Origin: Nostoc desertorum CM1-VF14
Lineage (GTDB): Bacteria; Cyanobacteriota; Cyanobacteriia; Cyanobacteriales; Nostocaceae
Reading direction: 5' to 3'
NCBI GenBank assembly: GCA_019359245.1
Contig: JAHHHR010000052.1
Location: forward strand, 1 to 54,851
Length of the DNA: 54,851 bases
Position 1 is the first letter of the stretch. Every line of letters starts with the position of its first letter. Shown in pieces: positions 23,927 through 33,200 of the stretch. The position numbers and the translations under genes are program-made. The notes beneath the pieces are model-generated. The model was not told the DNA's origin, searched no databases, and saw only the letters and a program-made list of their open reading frames with translations.

Positions 23927-24451
23927 ATGAGAAAGGTGCTACTCATCGATACATCGCTTTTATGCGTTTGGTTACAAGTTCCGGGTAGAGAAACTGCTGG
24001 TAATAATGAATGGAATTTTGAACGTGTAAATCAAAAAATTCAGGCAGAAATCGACAAATCAACAACGCTGGTACTTCCTTTAGCTGCTGTTATAGAAACA
24101 GGTAATCACATTGCACAGGCTAAAACAGCAAATTCAGAAAGTAAACGTATAGCAGCTCATAAATTTGCTGAAATCATAACTTATGCAGCTGATGAAACCA
24201 CACCTTGGGCTAAGTTCCGTGAGCAAATTGTTCTCTGGGAAGAAGAAGGATTAAAAGAATTAGCAACTAAATTCCCTAATCAAGCTGTAGAAAAGACTTC
24301 TATGGGTGATGCTAGCATTGTCATCTTGGGTTGGCACTATCACCAAAAGGGTTTCCATGTAGAATTTTTGACTGATGATGACAAGCTAAAATCTCAAGAA
24401 CCACCCCCACCACAGCCACCTACGCGTCGTAGCAGTCGAACAAAAAGGTAA
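23927..24451 (+). CDS. PIN-like nuclease partner of the AAA ATPase
   Basis: A 174-residue protein with the acidic layout of a PIN-domain ribonuclease: Asp8 in VLLIDTSLL, Glu57 in AVIETGNHIA, Asp128 in SMGDASIVILG, and Asp150-152 in EFLTDDDKL. The order and spacing are those expected for the metal-binding quartet, though insertions make it longer than VapC toxins (about 130 residues). The tail is Pro-rich and then basic (PPPPQPPTRRSSRTKR), possibly nucleic-acid binding. No VapB-type antitoxin gene adjoins it; the preceding ATPase may be the regulator. The PIN call is from motifs only. Confidence 0.7.
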   Translation: MRKVLLIDTSLLCVWLQVPGRETAGNNEWNFERVNQKIQAEIDKSTTLVLPLAAVIETGNHIAQAKTANSESKRIAAHKFAEIITYAADETTPWAKFREQIVLWEEEGLKELATKFPNQAVEKTSMGDASIVILGWHYHQKGFHVEFLTDDDKLKSQEPPPPQPPTRRSSRTKR

Positions 24452-24537
24452 AATATCCTTGAGCGATCGCCCCTTACCTCTAACATCACGTTATCATCGG
24501 ATATTGTGGAATTTCCGCGCGTAACTCGATAGCATCT

Positions 24538-27198
24538 ATGACCGCCTCTCACTCTGAAACTCCATCTAACAAACCCGATGCAAGTACTTTTATTTCTGAC
24601 CATCAACAGGTGGATCGCAGTAAGCTAAGTCAGATGTACTTGCACTATGTCGAGACGAAGGATAAATATCCTCACGCGGTATTGTTGTATCGGGTAGGAG
24701 ATTTCTTTGAATGCTATTTCCAAGATGCTGTAAAACTAGCGCAAGAATTGGAATTAGTTCTCACTAGTAAACAAGCTGGGGAACAGGGACGAGTGGCGAT
24801 GTCTGGTGTTCCGCACCACGCTTGGGAACGCTACGCAACGCTGCTGGTAGAAAAAGGCTATGCAGTCGTAATTTGTGACCAAGTGGAAGATGCTTCTGAA
24901 GCTGCTGGTAGATTGGTGCGGCGCGAGGTAACGCGCATCCTGACTCCTGGCACTTTGCTGGAAGAAGGAATGCTCAAATCCAGTCGTAATAATTACTTAG
25001 CAGCAGTAGTAATTGCCGCAAATCATTGGGGTTTAGCCTATGCAGACATCTCTACAGGGGAATTTCTCACAACTCAAGGTAGTGATTTAGAACATCTGAC
25101 ACAGGAATTAATGCGGTTGCAACCTTCAGAGGTGCTAGTTCCGACAAATGCGCCAGATTTAGGTAGTTTGCTGCGTCCGGGAGAAACTTCGCCTCATCTC
25201 CCCCAATGTTTGCCACCATCATTTTGCTATAGTTTGCGATCGCAAGTTCCCTTTTCTCAAGGCGAGGCTAGACCTAGATTATTGCAGAAATTTAAGGTGC
25301 GATCGCTTGAAGGACTCGGTTGCGATCATCTTCCCCTTGCCGTTCGTGCAGCCGGTGGTCTTCTAGAATACTTGGAAGATACTCAAAAAGAAAACCCCGT
25401 TACCCTCCAAAGACTCCGCACCTACACTGTCACCGACTACCTGATTGTTGATAACCAAACCCGCCGTAACCTGGAAATTACCCAAACTGTCCGGGATGGC
25501 ACTTTTCACGGTTCCTTACTCTGGGCATTAGATAGAACTAGTACTGCGATGGGTGGGCGTGCTTTGCGGCGGTGGTTATTGCAACCGCTAATCGATATTA
25601 AAGGCATTCGGGCACGTCTTGATACCATCCAAGAATTGATGGAAAATACGCCCCTTCGTCAAGATTTGCGGCAGTTGTTACGCCAAATTTATGATCTAGA
25701 ACGCCTCACAGGCAGGGCGGGTTCTGGTACAGCTAATGCTAGAGATTTAGTAGCTTTGGCAGATTCCCTCTCACGCTTACCGGAATTATCCCACTTAGTA
25801 ACTGAGGCGCGTTCTCCATTCCTCAAAGCTTTGCAGAAAGTCCCAAGTGTGTTGGAAGAATTGGCACACAAGTTACACGCCCATCTTGTGGAGTCACCAC
25901 CCATACTAATCAAAGAAGGCGGATTGATTCGCCCTAGCGTAAATTCCCTGCTAGATGAGAGAAAAGCGACTGTAGAAGCAGACCAGCAATGGATTGCCAA
26001 CTTGGAAGTTGATGAAAGGGCTAAGACGGGAATTCCTACGCTGAAGGTAGGATTTAACAAAACTTTTGGTTATTACATCAGCATTTCTCGTAGCAAAGCT
26101 GACCAAGTACCCGCTAATTACATCCGCAAGCAAACTCTGACCAATGAGGAACGTTACATTACCCCAGATTTGAAGGAACGGGAAGCCCGGATTCTCACGG
26201 CGCGGGATGATTTAAATCAGTTGGAATATGAGATTTTTACGGCATTACGGGAAGAGGTAGCACAAGAGGCGGAAGTAATTCGTAATCTGTCTCGTGCAGT
26301 GGCGGCTGCGGATGTGTTGTGTGGTTTGGCTGAGTTGGCGGTGCATCAAGGTTACTGTCGTCCAGAAATGTTGTCAGGAAGGGAGATAAACATAATTGAT
26401 GGGCGTCATCCGGTGGTGGAACAGTCTTTACCTGCGGGTTTCTTTGTGCCAAATTCGACTCAATTAGGTGAAGAGTCATTAGTCATTAGTCATGTGTCAT
26501 TAGCAGATGACCAAGAACAAATGACCAAAGACATAGACGGGCCAGCGGTTTCCCGCAGGGTAGAACAAATGACAAATGACAGCCCCGATTTGATCATCCT
26601 CACCGGGCCAAATGCCAGCGGCAAAAGTTGTTATTTGCGTCAAGTGGGATTGATTCAGTTAATGGCGCAGATTGGTAGTTTTGTACCAGCTCGGTTTGCT
26701 AGATTGGGAATATGCGATCGCATTTTCACGCGTGTAGGTGCAGTAGATGATCTTGCAACTGGTCAATCTACGTTCATGGTGGAGATGAATGAAACCGCAA
26801 ATATTCTCAACCATGCCACATCTAGATCGCTGGTACTGTTAGATGAAATTGGTCGCGGAACGGCAACATTTGATGGTCTTTCCATAGCTTGGGCAGTGGC
26901 GGAATATATAGCAGTGGATATTCGGGCGCGAACTATTTTTGCTACTCATTACCATGAATTGAATGAACTGGCAAGTATTTTGCCGAATGTCGCTAACTAT
27001 CAGGTAACAGTTAAAGAATTACCCGACCAAATTATCTTTTTACACCAAGTCCAACCCGGAGGCGCTGATAAGTCTTACGGTATTGAAGCGGGAAGGTTAG
27101 CAGGTTTACCAGCTGTAGTTATTCAACGAGCAAAACAAGTCATGGGGCAAATTGAGAAGCATAGTAAGATTGCGATGGGGCTGCAAAATCTGGATTGA
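24538..27198 (+). CDS. mutS: DNA mismatch repair protein MutS
   Basis: MutS binds mismatches and starts repair through its ATPase. It has the mismatch-wedge Phe-x-Glu in VGDFFECYF (about residue 56), the connector and lever domains, clamp region YYISISRSKADQVPANYIRK, Walker A LTGPNASGKSCYLRQVG (about residue 690), Walker B LVLLDEIGRGTATFDGLS, and FATHYHELNELA. At 886 residues it is somewhat long because about 36 residues between PNSTQLGE and PDLIILTGP come from repeat DNA. Start ATG at 24538. Upstream is the PIN-like gene (86-nt gap), but coupling is not evident. Confidence 0.96.
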   Translation: MTASHSETPSNKPDASTFISDHQQVDRSKLSQMYLHYVETKDKYPHAVLLYRVGDFFECYFQDAVKLAQELELVLTSKQAGEQGRVAMSGVPHHAWERYATLLVEKGYAVVICDQVEDASEAAGRLVRREVTRILTPGTLLEEGMLKSSRNNYLAAVVIAANHWGLAYADISTGEFLTTQGSDLEHLTQELMRLQPSEVLVPTNAPDLGSLLRPGETSPHLPQCLPPSFCYSLRSQVPFSQGEARPRLLQKFKVRSLEGLGCDHLPLAVRAAGGLLEYLEDTQKENPVTLQRLRTYTVTDYLIVDNQTRRNLEITQTVRDGTFHGSLLWALDRTSTAMGGRALRRWLLQPLIDIKGIRARLDTIQELMENTPLRQDLRQLLRQIYDLERLTGRAGSGTANARDLVALADSLSRLPELSHLVTEARSPFLKALQKVPSVLEELAHKLHAHLVESPPILIKEGGLIRPSVNSLLDERKATVEADQQWIANLEVDERAKTGIPTLKVGFNKTFGYYISISRSKADQVPANYIRKQTLTNEERYITPDLKEREARILTARDDLNQLEYEIFTALREEVAQEAEVIRNLSRAVAAADVLCGLAELAVHQGYCRPEMLSGREINIIDGRHPVVEQSLPAGFFVPNSTQLGEESLVISHVSLADDQEQMTKDIDGPAVSRRVEQMTNDSPDLIILTGPNASGKSCYLRQVGLIQLMAQIGSFVPARFARLGICDRIFTRVGAVDDLATGQSTFMVEMNETANILNHATSRSLVLLDEIGRGTATFDGLSIAWAVAEYIAVDIRARTIFATHYHELNELASILPNVANYQVTVKELPDQIIFLHQVQPGGADKSYGIEAGRLAGLPAVVIQRAKQVMGQIEKHSKIAMGLQNLD
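26474..26580 (+). repeat. Repeat element inserted in frame within mutS
   Basis: Heptamers AGTCATT, AGTCATT, AGTCATG and TGTCATT open the segment. AACAAATGACCAAAGACA and GAACAAATGACAAATGAC close it as the rough inverse complement. The middle is CGGGCCAGCGGTTTCCCGCA, which I recognise as another common Nostoc repeat. It adds about residues 646-681 directly before the ATPase Walker A strand, without breaking the frame. Confidence 0.75.
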
Positions 27199-27205
27199 TA
27201 TATTA

Positions 27206-27349
27206 ATGATGCGGCTGTTTCTCGATTTTGCTATGACAGAAGCGCTTAAAAATAACACACTGCAACCTTATACAACTGCAATGTCTGAGGCTGCCGCCGA
27301 ACTAATTACAGGTATGGAATTAGACGATGAGTCATTAGAAGATGGCTAA
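27206..27349 (+). CDS. Possible small acidic protein of 47 residues
   Basis: A short open frame starts at an ATG 7 nt after the mutS stop and ends in AAAELITGMELDDESLEDG, an Ala/Glu/Asp-rich helix-like tail. An inner ATG at 27233 would give 38 residues. No clear ribosome-binding site is seen. I do not recognise the product; it could be a small mutS-linked protein or chance. Confidence 0.3.
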   Translation: MMRLFLDFAMTEALKNNTLQPYTTAMSEAAAELITGMELDDESLEDG

Positions 27350-27507
27350 GTTTGTCAGTGTTGTCTTGGCAGACTACTAGCTTAAAAGAGCAGGAAATTT
27401 GCCAAGTAGTTGAAATCTGGTTAACCTTTATGCTTAAAATTGCACAAGAGGTTTATTTAGCATCTACTAAAAGCTAAAGTCAACCCTTTGCAGGACTCCC
27501 ATAAGCA

Positions 27508-27894
27508 ATGCTGACTGAAATTTTGCCTTTCCGCTTTGAGTTAGATACGATCGCGATCGCCGGAGCGAGTTTGTGGTCATTGGCGTTATATCTAGGTTTT
27601 TCCCCAGTCAATGAATGGGTAATTGAGCAGCTAAACCGTTGGTTTAACTTTGCCGAGCGATCGCTTTATACCAGCCAGTCAGAATTTGAAAAGACTCGTA
27701 AAGCTAGAGAATCCCAAAACTCTTTCTACGCCTCATTATTTAGTATTGTGCCTTTCTTGGTAGTCGGTGCTTTATGTAACTGGGTTCTGGAAATTAGTTT
27801 AGGTGAAAGTTGGGGAATTAGTACAGGTATATTAGCTTGTATGGGCGCTGGCATTTATGAACTTGGGCGCAGGGATGGCGAATCTTCGGATTAA
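27508..27894 (+). CDS. Small cyanobacterial membrane protein, unknown function
   Basis: A 128-residue protein with an N-terminal hydrophobic segment (IAIAGASLWSLALYLGF), a polar middle rich in Arg/Lys/Glu (about residues 45-75), and two C-terminal spans (SLFSIVPFLVVGALCNWVL and GISTGILACMGAGIYELG). No enzyme motif is present. It converges with the LpxB-like gene, 46 nt apart. It is probably a conserved hypothetical protein. Confidence 0.7.
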   Translation: MLTEILPFRFELDTIAIAGASLWSLALYLGFSPVNEWVIEQLNRWFNFAERSLYTSQSEFEKTRKARESQNSFYASLFSIVPFLVVGALCNWVLEISLGESWGISTGILACMGAGIYELGRRDGESSD

Positions 27895-27940
27895 GTAGAG
27901 AAGAAAGTGAAAGAATAATTTTGAATTGTCTCCCATCCCT

Positions 27941-29218
27941 TTACTTTCCAATTTCCTCACTAACAATCTGTGCTATCTTTTGGGCTGCACCGCTTTCGCC
28001 ACGAATTTTACGAAGTTTAGCGCGGATATCAGCCAATTTTTCTGGATGGGCTAGTAAGTCTAAAACCATTTCCCCAATTTCTTGCGGTTGAAGTCTACCC
28101 ATAAGTTCTGGCACTATCTCCTCCTGTGCCCAGATATTTGGCCATGCTAATAAACCTTTGCGTCTTACAAATCTTAGGAATAACCAATTAATCACCTTCG
28201 TAAAGGGCGTACCTACTCCCGGCAGATTTGCCAACAACCCAGGTAAACCATCCCAAGCACGCATGGCATCAAGTTGCTGTGTTGGCAGCAAAACAATCAT
28301 TGGCACTCCTAAAGCACCGAGTTCGGCAGTGTTTGCCCCCACTGTAGTTAAGCAGATGCAGCACTGGGATAATAAGTGATATGCAGGATTTTCTTGCCAC
28401 AGTTCCACAGTTAAGCCCGTTGTTGTTTTGAGCAATGCCTTGCTGTTAGCGTCCTTTGGCACAATTAAAGAAGCGCCGCCAAAGCCAAATGTTTCAGCAA
28501 TAGGGTTCTTTTGGGGATTGGCAAAACTAGCTAAAGTTTGTAAATCTAAAGTTGGGGCTAGAGGAATCACAAATTTAGTTTGAGGTCTTTTTGCATGAAC
28601 GTATTCAGCAATACCTAGAGCTAATGGTACTCCTTGGGCTAATTTTGCGGCTTTTGAACCAGGGAGTAGACCAATCAATTCAGTTGGCAGTGATGGAGTG
28701 ATAGACAGAGGGGAATTTGAATCTAGGCTTTCCCCTGCTTCTACCATCAAATCACCGACAACGGTAAATTTGTGAGCATATTTCTGGGGGACATTGGCAG
28801 CAACTTGAGGTTTCATCACGCCAAAGCGATCAATCCACTTATGCCAACGGGCTGACCATTCAGCGTAAACTACTGTGCGATATCCCAGCTTTTTGCCTAT
28901 GACTACGGGGAAAATTTGATCGCCACCGAGGAAAACAACTACACCGTGACTTCTCCAATCCCAATTATCAAATGTTTTACCCCAAAGCAAAAATTGCCAA
29001 AAATGCTCTGCTCCCTGTACTCTATCTACTTCTGGGTAAGAAAGTGCGATCGCAGCTTCTTTTCCACTAGCATTTGAGCAAGGTGATAATACCACAGAAA
29101 TCCTCACTACAGAAGGGTCATCCCCTAATTCTTGCCGCAGCGCCTTTACTACTGGACGCACCCAGGTTGTTACTTCACCTGGGCCATTTGAAAGAATGAG
29201 AATATCTACTTGAGTCAT
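27941..29218 (-). CDS. Lipid-A-disaccharide synthase-like glycosyltransferase
   Basis: A 425-residue protein resembling LpxB in its Rossmann halves: DILILSNGPGEVTTWVRPVV at the N-terminus, GVVVFLGGDQIFPVVIGKKL in the centre, then LIGLLPGSKAAKLAQGVPLA and the donor-side CICLTTVGANTAELGALGVP. Cyanobacterial proteins of this type are annotated as LpxB-related, but it is unclear that they make lipid A disaccharide. A general role as a cytosolic or membrane-associated GT-B transferase is the safe statement. The ATG at 29218 is the natural start. Confidence 0.75.
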   Translation of the reverse strand: MTQVDILILSNGPGEVTTWVRPVVKALRQELGDDPSVVRISVVLSPCSNASGKEAAIALSYPEVDRVQGAEHFWQFLLWGKTFDNWDWRSHGVVVFLGGDQIFPVVIGKKLGYRTVVYAEWSARWHKWIDRFGVMKPQVAANVPQKYAHKFTVVGDLMVEAGESLDSNSPLSITPSLPTELIGLLPGSKAAKLAQGVPLALGIAEYVHAKRPQTKFVIPLAPTLDLQTLASFANPQKNPIAETFGFGGASLIVPKDANSKALLKTTTGLTVELWQENPAYHLLSQCCICLTTVGANTAELGALGVPMIVLLPTQQLDAMRAWDGLPGLLANLPGVGTPFTKVINWLFLRFVRRKGLLAWPNIWAQEEIVPELMGRLQPQEIGEMVLDLLAHPEKLADIRAKLRKIRGESGAAQKIAQIVSEEIGK

Positions 29219-29295
29219 TAGTTAATCGTACATTCAGCAAGTTTGCGATCGCTTAAAGGACAAGAAAAGCTGTAATTTAATACAATACATATAAA

Positions 29296-29493
29296 TTATG
29301 TAGAAATCGAATACTCTAGCGAACGTGGATTATCGATTCGTTTGGAAGCATCTAATATTTCTAGCCCGATAATATTTCCGTCTTCATCGTAATCTAAAAT
29401 TACCCCTGGCTTTTCTTCGTCACTATCTTCTATGGGTACATCACTCAATATAATTCTTAATATATCTACTTCTGGATCATAGGTAATTTTCAT
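29296..29493 (-). CDS. DUF2283 protein, likely antitoxin partner
   Basis: A 65-residue protein of the DUF2283 family, with MKITYDPEVDILRIILSDVP followed by GVILDYDEDGNIIGLEILDA. This family regularly follows a DUF4258 gene and is thought to be the antitoxin half of that pair. Its ATG overlaps the TGA of the upstream DUF4258 frame (ATGA). That partner carries a premature stop, so this gene may now be an orphan. Confidence 0.82.
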   Translation of the reverse strand: MKITYDPEVDILRIILSDVPIEDSDEEKPGVILDYDEDGNIIGLEILDASKRIDNPRSLEYSIST

Positions 29494-29750
29494 ATTCCTC
29501 TCCAGTATTTTTCAATCTTACTAGTTTTATATACGGTTATTACAACTACCGGGTCAATATCATCTACTACGATAACGCGCAGCAAGAATGTTTTTCCACT
29601 ACCAAAGTCAATTTTTGACTGGTAGACTTTTCTGCCTTCCTTTTCTAAGACTACTTGCCCAGGAGTATTAAGAACAGATTAAACTAAAGCTTGAGGTATA
29701 TTTATTCGCTCCATCTCTATCTGTGCATAACGATAAATTTTATAGTTCAT
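29490..29750 (-). pseudogene. DUF4258 toxin-like protein interrupted by TAA at codon 24
   Basis: Read through the stop, the frame from the ATG at 29750 gives MNYKIYRYAQIEMERINIPQ, then ALV, TAA (29679-29681), then SVLNTPGQVVLEKEGRKVYQ and, near the end, VVVITVYKTSKIEKYW. This is a full-length (86-codon) DUF4258 protein. Family members usually have Glu after ALV. The rest of the frame is undamaged and its stop overlaps the DUF2283 start, so the lesion looks recent or is a base error. Confidence 0.78.
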
Positions 29751-30275
29751 TTTTACCCTGTTTGCTTATCAAGCATGATCTGACTGGGGCAAGAAATCAA
29801 TACTAATTGTTTTTATAATTTTCTAAATTCTAAATTATTTAATTCATCTTTAAAAAAATCTAAATATTGAGAAGTTGGGATTTTCATGTTAATCAAAAAT
29901 ACTAATTGATTATTTATATTTATTTATATTAACAACTGCTTTATCAAGTGATAAATCTAAGACTGAAACCTTTATCGACTGATTTTTATACCCCACATCG
30001 TGGAATTAATCGATAAATAGCTATTTAACTATTAAAAACAAGTATTACGAAAAATTTACAAATAAGTGAGCGGATACTTTTAAACACAGTCAACAATTAC
30101 AAAGAAATATTTCGTTTTTTATATCGATTTGTGTCAGATACACGATAAAATGCCCACTGGGCAAGCGTTTTCTGATAAAAAACACATATTGCCTAAAGAT
30201 CACAAAGTTACCTGTGGCTGATGATGCCGCTAGGAACTTCTTTCAGAGAACACGCATCAAAGGAGCCGAAGAAGC
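29751..30275. promoter_or_regulatory. Long AT-rich leader of chlH
   Basis: This 525-nt gap contains no gene. It is strongly AT-rich until 30110. Candidate promoter bases lie near 30148 (GATAAAAT), and a ribosome-binding AAAGGAG sits at about 30259, 10 nt before the chlH ATG. No riboswitch fold was recognised. Confidence 0.45.
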
Positions 30276-33200
30276 ATGTTCACACACGTCAAGTCCACCA
30301 TTAGACACATTGCGCCTGATAACTTACGCGGACGTAATTTAATCAAGGTGGTCTATGTCGTGCTTGAGTCCCAGTACCAGAGTGCTTTGTCGCAAGCGGT
30401 TCGCACGATTAACGCGAACAATCCCAACTTGGCGATTGAAATCAGTGGGTACTTGATTGAGGAACTCCGCGACCCTGAGAACTATGAGGAGTTCAAACGA
30501 GAAATTGAGAGTGCGAATATCTTCATCGCTTCCCTCATTTTCATCGAAGACTTAGCACAGAAAGTAGTAGCAGCAGTAGAACCACACCGCGATCATCTAG
30601 ACGTTTCCGTTGTCTTTCCCTCCATGCCAGAGGTAATGCGCCTGAGTAAAATGGGCAGCTTTTCTCTAGCACAGTTGGGTCAGTCAAAAAGTGCGATCGC
30701 GCAATTCATGCGGAAACGCAAAGAAAAATCCGGTGCGGGATTCCAAGATGGAATGCTGAAGCTTTTGCGAACCCTGCCGCAAGTGCTGAAGTTTTTACCG
30801 ATGGACAAGGCACAGGATGCTCGAAATTTCATGCTCAGTTTTCAGTATTGGCTAGGTGGTTCTCCAGAAAACCTGGAAAACTTCTTGCTGATGCTGGCTG
30901 ATAAATATGTATTTAAAGGTTTAGACAAACAAAATTTTGCACCTTCTACCTACGAACAGCCTGTGGTTTATCCCGATCTAGGGATTTGGCACCCTTTGGC
31001 TCCCAGTATGTTTGAAGATGTTAGAGAGTACCTCAATTGGTATACAGCTCGTAAGGATATTTCTAGTGATCTAAAAGATCCCCTAGCTCCTTGTGTAGGG
31101 TTAGTATTGCAACGCACTCACCTAGTTACAGGGGATGATGCCCATTATGTAGCAATGGTGCAAGAGTTGGAAGCACTCGGCGCACGGGTATTACCTGTGT
31201 TTGCTGGTGGTTTGGATTTCTCCAAGCCTGTTGAGGCTTACTTCTATGAACCAAATACCAACACACAGTTGGTAGATGCAGTGATATCGCTGACTGGTTT
31301 TGCTTTAGTAGGTGGCCCAGCCAGACAAGATCATCCCAAGGCAATTGAGGCGCTCAAACGCTTAAACCGTCCTTACATGGTGGCGTTACCCTTAGTATTC
31401 CAAACCACAGAAGAGTGGATGGATAGCGATTTAGGCTTGCATCCTATTCAAGTAGCTTTGCAAATTGCAATTCCTGAATTGGATGGGGCAATTGAGCCAA
31501 TTATATTATCAGGTAGAGATGGGACTACAGGCAAAGCGATCGCACTGCGCGATCGGGTTGAAGCGGTAGCCGAACGCGCCTTAAAATGGGCTAACCTCCG
31601 CCGCAAGCCGAAGCTTGATAAAAAAGTCGCCATCACCGTTTTTAGCTTTCCGCCAGATAAAGGCAACGTGGGAACCGCAGCTTACTTGGATGTTTTCGGC
31701 TCCATCTACGAGGTGATGAAAGCCCTCAAAAATAACGGCTACGACTTACCAGAATTGCCAGAATCCGCCGAAGCGTTGATGCAAGAAGTCATCCATGACG
31801 CTCAAGCGCAGTACAACAGCCCAGAACTGAACGTTGCTTACAAAATGTCGGTTCCTGAGTATGAGGCGCTGACCCCATACTCTCACCGCCTAGAGGAAAA
31901 CTGGGGCCCACCTCCCGGACATCTTAACAGCGACGGGCAAAATCTGCTGATTTATGGTAAGCAATTTGGTAACGTCTTCATCGGCGTACAACCTACATTT
32001 GGTTACGAAGGCGACCCGATGCGGTTGTTATTCTCCCGTTCCGCTAGTCCTCACCACGGTTTTGCTGCTTACTACACTTACCTAGAGCAAGTTTGGAAAG
32101 CTGATGCTGTACTGCACTTTGGTACACACGGTTCCTTGGAATTCATGCCAGGTAAACAGATGGGGATGTCTGGTGATTGTTATCCAGATAACTTAATTGG
32201 TTCAATTCCCAACTTGTATTACTACGCAGCGAATAATCCGAGTGAGGCGACAATTGCCAAACGCCGGAGTTATGCCGAAACAATTTCTTACTTGACACCG
32301 CCGGCAGAAAATGCTGGTTTGTATAAAGGTTTGAAGGAACTCAGCGAATTGATTGCTTCCTACCAAACCTTAAAAGATAGCGGACGAGGTGTTTCCATTG
32401 TCAACAGCATCATGGATAAATGCCGGATCGTGAATCTGGATAAGGATATTAACCTGCCAGAAACCGATGCCAGAGACATGAGTACCGATGAGCGGGATAA
32501 TATTGTTGGCAACGTCTACCGCAAGTTGATGGAAATCGAGTCGCGGTTGTTACCTTGTGGTTTGCACGTCATTGGGAAACCCCCAAGTGCAGAAGAAGCG
32601 ATCGCAACTCTCGTCAACATTGCTAGTCTAGATCGTCAGGAAGAAGGCATTCAAGGCTTACCTGGAATCATTGCTAACAGCATTGGGCGTAACATTGACG
32701 ATATTTACCAAAATAACGACCGAGGCATTTTACAAGATGTCCAGTTATTGCAAGACATCACCTTGGCAACCCGTGCAGCAGTTACCGCCCTTGTCCAAGA
32801 GCAAATCGACGCCGAAGGACGAGTTTCTCTGGTTTCTCGGTTGAATTTCTTCAACATGGGCAAAAAAGAACCTTGGGTAGAATCATTGCATAAAGCAGGT
32901 TATCCCAAAGTTGACACCGCAGCCCTAAAACCCCTATTTGAGTATTTGGAATTTTGCCTCCAGCAAGTTTGTGCCGACAACGAACTGGGAGCATTACTCA
33001 GAGGCTTAGAAGGTGAATACATCCTACCTGGCCCTGGTGGCGATCCCATCCGCAACCCGGATGTATTGCCCACAGGTAAGAATATCCATGCACTCGATCC
33101 ACAATCCATCCCTACAACAGCAGCAGTCCAATCAGCCAAAATTGTCGTAGACAGACTTTTGATCCGTAACAAGGCTGAAAACGAAGGAAAATGGCCAGAA

